The notes beneath the pieces were generated by a model. It was given only the letters and a program-made list of their open reading frames with translations, did no database searches and was not told the origin of the DNA. A stretch of DNA of 6,693 nt from a bacterium (GTDB taxonomy: Bacteria > Planctomycetota > Planctomycetia > Pirellulales > Pirellulaceae), in assembly GCA_030432015.1 (NCBI GenBank), contig JAUIHJ010000466.1, positions 1 through 6,693 of the forward strand. The letters run 5' to 3'. Made by a program: the position numbers and the translations under genes. Shown in pieces: positions 1 to 5,573 of this stretch (within the stretch, counting starts at the first letter, position 1; each line of letters starts with the position of its first letter).

Positions 1-98
1 CAAAGCGGGGTAACTCGACGATCCAAAAGAGTTTGCGAAGAGGCGTTCCGTTGCACAGCATACCGTCTGGAGAGGGCCCGCGAGAAGTCCCTGCCGCC

Positions 99-127
99 TT
101 GACAGTTGCGATCGACTGCCCAAGAAT
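99..127 (+). promoter_or_regulatory. Possible sigma70-like promoter for the cluster
   Basis: A perfect TTGACA hexamer at 99-104 is followed after 17 bases by AAGAAT at 122-127, which matches four of six positions of the TATAAT consensus, including the A at position 2 and the final AAT. This would put a transcription start near 134 and give a leader of about 60 bases before moxR. The position, in front of the first gene of the cluster, is sensible. A perfect -35 can occur by chance, and promoter consensus in the likely host phylum is less well defined than in enterobacteria, so this is only a candidate. Confidence 0.3.
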
Positions 128-182
128 CCATTCGAAACCGGGGCCGAAGACTTCTCCCGGAACCACTGCGGAACTGAACTGT

Positions 183-186
183 GGAG
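183..186 (+). promoter_or_regulatory. Shine-Dalgarno motif of moxR
   Basis: GGAG lies 7 bases before the ATG at 194, an ideal spacing, and supports that start. It is the only clear Shine-Dalgarno motif in front of a gene in this window; the other starts have weak or no matches. Confidence 0.7.
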
Positions 187-193
187 TCAATCG

Positions 194-1183
194 ATGCAAG
201 TCGACGTACGGCAAATTAAGGACCAGGTCACCGCCAAGCAAGAATTGATTCATCGGCTGACCGCCGAGCTTGGCAAGGTGATTGTGGGGCAGGAGGCGAT
301 GATCTCGCGTCTCCTGATCGGCCTGTTGACGCATGGCCATATACTGCTGGAGGGCGTTCCCGGCCTGGCAAAAACCACGGCGATCAAGTCGCTGGCGGAT
401 GCCCTGGCCACCGAATTCAAACGCATTCAATTTACCCCTGATCTGCTCCCCGCCGACCTGATCGGGACGATGATTTACATGCCCAACGAAGGTTCGTTCA
501 AGACGCGGAAGGGGCCGATTTTTGCGAATTTTGTGCTGGCCGACGAAATCAACCGTGCGCCGTCCAAGGTGCAGTCCGCGTTGCTCGAAGCGATGCAGGA
601 GCAGCAGGTGACCATTGGCGACGAGACCTATCTGCTGCCCGGACTGTTCCTGGTGATGGCAACGCAGAATCCCATCGAACAAGAGGGGACCTACCCGCTC
701 CCGGAAGCGCAAGTTGACCGTTTCATGCTGAAGGTCAAGATCGACTATCCCAGTCAGCAGGAAGAGCGAAAAGTCCTGGACCGCGCGCTGATCGGCAGCG
801 CAACCAAGATCCAGCCGATGCTGTCCGCGGAAGACATCATCGGCATGCAGGAGGTCGTGCAGATGATCTACATTGACGATCAGGTCAAAGATTACATCAT
901 CAACCTGGTCCGCGCGACGCGCGACCCGGCGAGATGTGGACTGAAGGACTTGCAGCCATTGATTGACTTTGGCGGTTCGCCACGGGCCTCGATCTACCTG
1001 GGGATGGGAGCGCGTGCGATCGCTTTCCTCCAAGGACGCGGCTACGTCACGCCCCAGGATGTGAAAGATATCGCGCCCGATGTCCTTCGCCATCGTGTCG
1101 TACTGACCTACGAAGCCGAAGCGGAGGAGGTGACCACGGAGGAGGTGATCGATCGCATCTTGGGAGCCGTTCCTGTGCCGTAG
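194..1183 (+). CDS. moxR: MoxR-family AAA+ ATPase
   Basis: Cytoplasmic AAA+ ATPase of the MoxR family (AAA_3 type), thought to use ATP hydrolysis to remodel or activate VWA-containing partners. At 329 residues it has the usual length. Visible motifs, in order: Walker A GVPGLAKTT at residues 54-62, with the small residue before the lysine that is typical of MoxR; the family block RIQFTPDLLPADLIG at 77-91; Walker B with VLADEINRAP at 114-123; sensor 1 ATQNP with Asn159; the EAQVDRF block at 171-177 with the likely arginine finger Arg176; and the helical lid with sensor 2 GGSPRAS at 260-266 (Arg264). All catalytic elements look intact, so it should be active. The ATG start is backed by a GGAG at 183-186. 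It is the first gene of the cluster and is followed by a DUF58 gene, the most common MoxR partner arrangement. The symbol is used in the broad family sense; this is not the methanol dehydrogenase-associated MoxR. Confidence 0.96.
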   Translation: MQVDVRQIKDQVTAKQELIHRLTAELGKVIVGQEAMISRLLIGLLTHGHILLEGVPGLAKTTAIKSLADALATEFKRIQFTPDLLPADLIGTMIYMPNEGSFKTRKGPIFANFVLADEINRAPSKVQSALLEAMQEQQVTIGDETYLLPGLFLVMATQNPIEQEGTYPLPEAQVDRFMLKVKIDYPSQQEERKVLDRALIGSATKIQPMLSAEDIIGMQEVVQMIYIDDQVKDYIINLVRATRDPARCGLKDLQPLIDFGGSPRASIYLGMGARAIAFLQGRGYVTPQDVKDIAPDVLRHRVVLTYEAEAEEVTTEEVIDRILGAVPVP

Positions 1184-1325
1184 CAATTCTGCTCCGGCGC
1201 AGTTCGGTGCACCTGGCAGCCCCGGTCGGTCAGCACGCGCGGTTTCGTTGCATCGTCGTCACCAGCCGCGGTCATCTTCGAAAGCACTCCATCCCACCCT
1301 TAACACTTCACGTCAGTATAGAACC
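1184..1325. other. 142-base gap between moxR and the DUF58 gene
   Basis: This is the longest non-coding stretch inside the cluster. The DUF58 frame remains open back to a TTG at 1248, but the 26 extra residues are Arg/Ser/His-rich, unlike the family N-terminus, so I treat them as untranslated. An 8-base palindrome GGTGCACC lies at 1206-1213. There is no stem-loop followed by a T-tract, so no intrinsic terminator is visible. A TATAGA at 1317-1322 sits too close to the ATG at 1326 to serve as a normal -10 box for this gene. Confidence 0.5.
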
Positions 1326-2213
1326 ATGAGTTCGCAAAGCGTCGCGGAAATCCTCAAGAAGGTTCAACGCATTCAGATCGTCGCCAACCGCACCGTGAAC
1401 GACCTGTTCGCCGGTCAATACAAGAGCGTCTTTCGCGGCCGGGGGATGGAGTTTGACGAGGTGCGACACTACCAGCCCGGTGACGATATTCGGTCGATCG
1501 ACTGGAATGTAACTGCCAGAACGGGCGACTGCTTTATTAAACGCTTCTGCGAGGAACGTGAGTTGACGGTGCTCTTTGTCGTTGATGCCTCTGCGTCGGG
1601 CGTGTTTGGCTCGACGCGGCAATCCAAACTGAACGTGGCGGTCGAGATTGCCGCCCTGTTGATGTTTTCGGCGTTAAAGAACAACGACAAGGTCGGGCTG
1701 ATCACGTTTTGCGATGAGGTGCTCGAGTTCATCCCGCCCCGGAAGGGCAAGGCCCATACGTTACGGCTGATCCGGCAGATGGTCGACGTCGATCCCGTGG
1801 CTCGAGAGACGCGGATGGACGTAGCGCTGGAGTTTCTCAATCGCGTGCAGAAGCGCCGCGCGGTGGTGTTTGTCATCAGCGATTTCCTCGGCGACCCGCC
1901 GCTGCAGACACTGGCGGCAGCCAACAGGCGACATGATCTGACGGCGATTACGGTCGAGGACCGGCGGGAATTGGAGTTGCCCGACATCGGGTTCATTCAG
2001 TTGCGTGATGCGGAAACGGGCCAGATGCGCGAAGTGGACACGGGCAGCCGGCGGGTGCGCGAGATGTTCCGCGACGAAAACCTGCGCCGCCGTGAGGCCC
2101 TGGCGCGGTCGCTGCTGCGGATCGGTGTCGACCAACTGCCGATTGACACCGAACGCGATTACCTGATTAGCTTGCGACGATTCTTTCATATGCGGCAGCA
2201 GCGGTTTCATTGA
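1326..2213 (+). CDS. DUF58 domain protein with VWA-like fold
   Basis: A soluble DUF58 protein of 295 residues, the usual length for the family, presumed to be the adaptor or client of the adjacent MoxR ATPase. The hallmark DUF58 block is present: FRGRGMEFDEVRHYQPGDD at residues 36-54, followed by IRSIDWNVTARTG at 55-67. The VWA-like half begins with VVDASAS at 85-91, giving a complete DxSxS metal-binding motif (Asp87, Ser89, Ser91). A later strand ends in VFVISDF (181-187) with Asp186, and Thr162 sits where the third metal ligand is expected. The C-terminus ends in the family-typical helix carrying FFHMRQQ. No membrane segment or signal peptide is visible, so it is probably cytoplasmic. I chose the ATG at 1326 because homology-like sequence begins there; an alternative TTG at 1248 adds 26 atypical residues. 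No clear Shine-Dalgarno motif precedes either start. It lies 142 bases after moxR. Confidence 0.93.
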   Translation: MSSQSVAEILKKVQRIQIVANRTVNDLFAGQYKSVFRGRGMEFDEVRHYQPGDDIRSIDWNVTARTGDCFIKRFCEERELTVLFVVDASASGVFGSTRQSKLNVAVEIAALLMFSALKNNDKVGLITFCDEVLEFIPPRKGKAHTLRLIRQMVDVDPVARETRMDVALEFLNRVQKRRAVVFVISDFLGDPPLQTLAAANRRHDLTAITVEDRRELELPDIGFIQLRDAETGQMREVDTGSRRVREMFRDENLRRREALARSLLRIGVDQLPIDTERDYLISLRRFFHMRQQRFH

Positions 2214-2309
2214 CGGACCGTCGACGCTTCCGAACTTGACGGCGGCCACCCGATCGGCCGGACCAATGAACAGCCTTTCGTGCTTGATGTCGACTCCCTG
2301 ATTCGTCCC
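2214..2309. other. Gap before the BatD-like gene, start uncertain
   Basis: The frame of the next gene is open all the way back to the DUF58 stop codon (TGA at 2211-2213), because both genes lie in the same frame. Candidate starts are GTG at 2280, ATG at 2310 and ATG at 2328; none has a good Shine-Dalgarno motif. A small possible hairpin (CGGCC at 2243-2247 with GGCCG at 2256-2260) has only five base pairs and no T-tract, so I do not call it a terminator. Confidence 0.4.
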
Positions 2310-3467
2310 ATGACCACCCCACCGCGAATGACCACAGAGCAAGCGTATCGCGACGACCGGTCGCCGAAATCGCCGTCGTTGCACGTACGACGTACGCCGC
2401 GTTTTGCTCGACCATACCACCCCCAGGCCGCGACATGGCGATGCGTGGTGGTGATATTCCTGGTACAGGCCGGCTGTCAAGCCGATCCCGTGCCGGAGGG
2501 TGGAACGGCCGAGACACCGTCCGTTACGACGAAGGCTGGTGTCCGCACCGAACACGAGGTGGGGCCGGTTCGAGTGACGGTTGAAGTGGTGCCGGCGCCG
2601 GCCAGACTCTCCGACGAACCAACCTTGACGGTGACCGTTTCGGCAGCATCAGGCGTCGACGTGCAACTGCCGCCGTTCGGGGATGCCGTCGGTGATTTCG
2701 TGATCCTGGATTTTCGAGAACCGCTGGTCGAAGTGCGCGGCGACCGTGAGGTGATCCGGCAAATCTATTCGCTCGAACCGCCTCGGACAGGAATGCTGGA
2801 GATAGACCCGATCTTGGTTCGCTTCTCCGATGCGCGACCGGGCGCCGATCCGGCGCCGCAAGACATCGAGACCGAGGCCCTGGCGATCGAAGTGGTCTCC
2901 CTGGTCGACTCCGAAGCACCCTCCCTCGGTGCGTTGCAGGGCTACGCGTCGCCGGTGGAATTGCCACGCACGACACGCTGGTGGCTCTGGTTGGTCGGTG
3001 CCACGTTGGGCGTCCTGGCATTGGCGATCGGTGCATTCTGGTTGCGCCGGCGGCGGGCCTCGGCCCAACGCGAGCCGGAACTCAGCCCGCGCGAGATCGC
3101 GGCCCGGGCACTCCAACGAATCTGGCAAGACCAGCTACATGTGCATGACATCAAGCAGTTTTATGCCGAGCTAACCGGTATCGTCCGGCGCTACATCGAA
3201 GGGACCGTCGGCGTGCATGCTCCGGAACAAACGACCGAGGAATTTCTGCGCGAAATCAGTGGCGGCCAGGTTTTTTCCGCCGACGAACGTCAGCGGTTAC
3301 GGGATTTTCTCGAATCGTCCGATCTCGTTAAGTTTGCAGCCCATCAACCGGCTCCCGAGGATGTCGACGACGCCTATCTTCGGGCTCGAATGTTTGTCGG
3401 GATCGAAAGCGGCGAGGCGTCCGCGAAGAATGGAACGGAAAGTCCGCGGGTGGCCAGCCATGACTGA
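2310..3467 (+). CDS. BatD/DUF4381-like membrane-anchored protein
   Basis: Probable envelope component of the Bat complex; exact biochemical role unknown. From the ATG at 2310 it has 385 residues. The first 45 residues are Arg/Pro-rich and poorly structured. A short hydrophobic run VVVIFLVQAGC (46-56) resembles a lipoprotein signal ending at Cys56, although Gln at -3 is not a canonical lipobox residue. Residues about 75-205 alternate in a beta-rich pattern with the feature PPRTGMLEIDPILVRF, typical of the beta-sandwich part of BatD-like proteins. One clear membrane helix, WWLWLVGATLGVLALAIGAF, spans 224-243 and is followed by four arginines (246-249), placing the C-terminus in the cytoplasm. 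The cytoplasmic tail has FYAELTGIVRRYIEG (284-298) and TTEEFLREI (308-316), a helical signature shared by BatD and DUF4381 proteins. It sits between DUF58 and batA and overlaps batA by 8 bases. The start is uncertain: GTG at 2280 or ATG at 2328 are alternatives. The family assignment comes from pattern and context, not a search. Confidence 0.75.
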   Translation: MTTPPRMTTEQAYRDDRSPKSPSLHVRRTPRFARPYHPQAATWRCVVVIFLVQAGCQADPVPEGGTAETPSVTTKAGVRTEHEVGPVRVTVEVVPAPARLSDEPTLTVTVSAASGVDVQLPPFGDAVGDFVILDFREPLVEVRGDREVIRQIYSLEPPRTGMLEIDPILVRFSDARPGADPAPQDIETEALAIEVVSLVDSEAPSLGALQGYASPVELPRTTRWWLWLVGATLGVLALAIGAFWLRRRRASAQREPELSPREIAARALQRIWQDQLHVHDIKQFYAELTGIVRRYIEGTVGVHAPEQTTEEFLREISGGQVFSADERQRLRDFLESSDLVKFAAHQPAPEDVDDAYLRARMFVGIESGEASAKNGTESPRVASHD

Positions 3468-4530
3468 TTTCCGCTTTCAACATCCCTGGTGGCTGTTGGT
3501 GTTGGTTCCGCTCTGGCTGGCCGTCCTGCTGGCAACGCGTCGGGAAAAGCGGGGGGCGATCTGGTATTCCAGCACGTCCCTCCTGGCTGCCTTGCCGACC
3601 ACGTGGGCCCAGGTGGTACGACGTTTTCTCCCCTGGTTGCGCTTTTGCGCCCTGGCATTGTTTGTCATCGCGCTGTCACGTCCGCAACTTGGGAGGAGAG
3701 AATTTCGCGTCCGCAAGGATGGCATCGCGATCATGATGTGCCTCGACCGTTCCGGTTCCATGGCGGCCCTCGATTTCCAACTGGATGGGAACCGGGTCAA
3801 TCGCCTGGAAGCCGTCAAGCAGGTCTTTCGTGAGTTCGTCCTCGGCGACGGCACGCTGGAAGGTCGGCCGGACGATCAGATTGGCCTAATTTCGTTTGGC
3901 GGATTTGCCGAAGGGCGATCACCGCTCACGCTGGATCATGCGGCGCTGACCCAGGTGTTGGCATCGGTCGACATTCCGCGGCCGATTCGTGATGCGGCTG
4001 GCAACGTGATTAACGAACGTTATCTGGCCGAAGAACAATCAACCGCGATTGGCGATGCCGTAACCTTGGCGGTCGATCGGTTGCGCGATTCCACCGCCAA
4101 GAGTCGAGTCATCATCCTGCTTTCCGACGGTGAGAATACCGCCGGGGTTGTCGAGCCCGCGGAGGCGGCGCGGGCGGCCAAGGAATTCGGGATCAAGATC
4201 TATTCGATCGGTGTTGGGTCGACCGGACGAGCCCCCTTTCCGGCGGTGAATATGTTTGGACGCACCGTGCTGGTCGACCGCGAGGTCAAGCTGGATGAAA
4301 AGTCACTGACAATGCTGGCGGATACCACCGGCGGCCGCTACTTCAACGCTCGCGATACCCAGGCCTTGAGCGAGGTTTACCACGCCATTGACAAGCTGGA
4401 GAAGACCACCGCTGAAGGCCGCCTGTTTACTGAATATCGAGAGCTTTTCCAACCTTTGGTACTCTGGGGGCTTGGGCTCTTGATGCTGGAGTTATTTCTC
4501 CGCTGCACAAGATTCCAATCCGTACCGTAG
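3460..4530 (+). CDS. batA: BatA-type membrane VWA domain protein
   Basis: Membrane-anchored VWA protein of 356 residues. It opens with the Bat-type motif FQHPWWLLVLVPLW and has two N-terminal membrane segments (about 10-26 and 56-73), a VWA domain (about 88-315) and a C-terminal membrane segment (332-347). The metal-ion-dependent adhesion site (MIDAS) is complete: DRSGSM with Asp96, Ser98 and Ser100; Thr195 in STAIGDA; and Asp223 in LLSDGEN. It should therefore bind Mg or another divalent metal and engage a protein ligand acidic residue. The topology puts the VWA domain on the same side as both termini-proximal loops; the side cannot be fixed from sequence alone. The ATG at 3460 is chosen because the family N-terminus starts there; the frame is open further upstream, but that part overlaps the previous gene in another frame. 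An 8-base overlap with the BatD-like gene (3460-3467) and an 11-base spacing to batB indicate translational coupling. Confidence 0.9.
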   Translation: MTDFRFQHPWWLLVLVPLWLAVLLATRREKRGAIWYSSTSLLAALPTTWAQVVRRFLPWLRFCALALFVIALSRPQLGRREFRVRKDGIAIMMCLDRSGSMAALDFQLDGNRVNRLEAVKQVFREFVLGDGTLEGRPDDQIGLISFGGFAEGRSPLTLDHAALTQVLASVDIPRPIRDAAGNVINERYLAEEQSTAIGDAVTLAVDRLRDSTAKSRVIILLSDGENTAGVVEPAEAARAAKEFGIKIYSIGVGSTGRAPFPAVNMFGRTVLVDREVKLDEKSLTMLADTTGGRYFNARDTQALSEVYHAIDKLEKTTAEGRLFTEYRELFQPLVLWGLGLLMLELFLRCTRFQSVP

Positions 4531-4541
4531 AAAAAGAATCG

Positions 4542-5573
4542 ATGCACTGGGACTCGCCAAAACTGTTGCTCCTGCTCTGGCTGCTGCCGCTGATCGTGGC
4601 GTCGTTGGTCTATGCGCGGCGCAAGCGGCAACGGGCGGCCGCCCGCTTCTTGGATCATCCGATGTTGGTCCGCCTGCAGCCCACAGCCGAAACCTGGCGG
4701 GGTTGGATGCGCGCCACGTTGCTGCTGCTGGGAGTCGGCATGCTCGTGGCCGCGGCGGCCCGTCCGCGGTGGGGGGTCTACTTTCAAGATGTGCGGTCTC
4801 GCGGGGTGGATATTTTTGTCTTGCTGGATGTGTCGCGGTCGATGACCGCGCAGGATGTCCGCCCCAGTCGTCTGGAGCGTGCCAAGTCCGATATCCGCGA
4901 TCTGCTGGCGCGCGTCAAAGGCGATCGGGTCGGCCTGATCGCGTTTGCCGGTGCGTCCGTCGTGACGGTCCCCTTGACCACCGACCAAGGGTTCTTCGAA
5001 ATGGTCCTCGACGACATCGATACCGACAGCGCGCCGCGTGGCGGCAGTTTGATCGGCGACGCAATTCGCAAGGCCCTTGATTCCATGCCGGTCGAGCATG
5101 ATCGGGATCAAGTGTTGGTGTTGATCACCGACGGTGAGGATCACGATTCATTCCCTGACGAGGCTGCGGCCGCCGCTGCCGAGCGGGGCGTGAAGATCTT
5201 CACCCTGGGGTTGGGCGACGTCGCCGAAGGCAAACGAATTCCTTTGCGCGACGAGCATGGTGGCCTGCAGTTCTTACAACACGAAGGCCAGGAAGTCTGG
5301 TCGAAGCTGGATGAGAGCGTCTTGAAATCGGTGGCCCTGACGACGGGCGGCGCCTACATTCCCGCGCGAACGTCCGCCTACGACCTGGGACAGATCTACG
5401 AAGACCATCTTGCCGCACTGGCCCAGGGCTCCGCGACAACCGAACGCCGTCGGCGATATCGCGAGCGGTTTCAGTGGTTTCTCGCTTTCGGGCTCGGATG
5501 CCTGTTGCTGGAAATGACAATTCCGAGATATCCTCGTGACAATTCGCCCAGAACGGTCTCCGCAGAACCATGA
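4542..5573 (+). CDS. batB: BatB-type membrane VWA domain protein
   Basis: Second membrane VWA protein, 343 residues, paralogous to the upstream BatA and presumed to act with it. It has N-terminal membrane segments at about 8-25 and 57-73, a VWA domain (about 88-300), then an Arg-rich linker and a C-terminal membrane segment at 311-327. MIDAS motif 1 is DVSRSM with Asp96, Ser98 and Ser100, at the same residue numbers as in BatA. Motif 3 is ITDGED with Asp197. At the position of the usual MIDAS threonine it has Ser169 (GGSLIGDA), a conservative change that keeps a hydroxyl ligand. The sequence after the RSM (TAQDVRPSRLERAK) is typical of BatB. The start at 4542 lies 11 bases after the batA stop, preceded only by an A-rich stretch (4531-4538) as a weak ribosome binding site. 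Its stop overlaps the next start in an ATGA junction (5570-5573). Confidence 0.9.
   Translation: MHWDSPKLLLLLWLLPLIVASLVYARRKRQRAAARFLDHPMLVRLQPTAETWRGWMRATLLLLGVGMLVAAAARPRWGVYFQDVRSRGVDIFVLLDVSRSMTAQDVRPSRLERAKSDIRDLLARVKGDRVGLIAFAGASVVTVPLTTDQGFFEMVLDDIDTDSAPRGGSLIGDAIRKALDSMPVEHDRDQVLVLITDGEDHDSFPDEAAAAAAERGVKIFTLGLGDVAEGKRIPLRDEHGGLQFLQHEGQEVWSKLDESVLKSVALTTGGAYIPARTSAYDLGQIYEDHLAALAQGSATTERRRRYRERFQWFLAFGLGCLLLEMTIPRYPRDNSPRTVSAEP

Larger units (their letters stand above)
1..193. other. Leader region upstream of moxR, no convincing gene
   Basis: No reading frame here looks like a real protein. One frame (33-248) stays open, but it starts at a TTG codon, has no recognisable motif and overlaps the well-supported moxR start. 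Another frame, open from the left edge, stops at the TGA at 100-102 and could be the tail of an upstream gene, but 33 codons of unremarkable sequence cannot decide this. The region does hold a possible promoter and the moxR ribosome binding site, listed separately. I see no inverted repeat with a T-tract that would end an upstream transcript. Confidence 0.5.

Noticed and set aside
33..248. 71-codon open frame overlapping the moxR start
   Set aside because: It starts at a TTG, shows no recognisable motif, and its end overlaps moxR, whose own start has an ideal Shine-Dalgarno motif.
1317..1322. TATAGA as a -10 box for DUF58
   Set aside because: It ends 3 bases before the ATG, so transcription would begin inside the gene, and no -35 lies at proper spacing (TTAACA is only 11 bases away).
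1248..1325. N-terminal extension of DUF58 from the TTG at 1248
   Set aside because: The 26 extra residues are low-complexity and unlike the DUF58 N-terminus; starting at the ATG at 1326 gives the normal family length.
2243..2260. Small inverted repeat after DUF58 as a terminator
   Set aside because: The stem is only five base pairs and there is no T-tract; the downstream genes continue in the same direction.
2383..2395. CGTACG repeated twice within 13 bases
   Set aside because: It lies in the probable coding sequence of the BatD-like gene, is very short, and no wider repeat structure surrounds it.
1761..2555. 264-codon open frame on the minus strand across DUF58 and the next gene
   Set aside because: It is antisense to well-supported genes, has His/Arg-rich composition without motifs, and is explained by high G+C content suppressing stop codons.
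2649..3128. Minus-strand open frames of 159-170 codons within the BatD-like gene
   Set aside because: Several overlapping frames are open at once here, as expected for G+C-rich coding DNA, and none looks like a protein family.
3217..3459. N-terminal extension of BatA overlapping the BatD-like tail
   Set aside because: The upstream part is simply the +1 frame of a conserved helical tail; the BatA-typical membrane start begins at 3460.
4377..5144. 255-codon open frame on the minus strand across batA and batB
   Set aside because: It lies antisense to two intact VWA genes and has no domain-like pattern; it is a codon-bias shadow.
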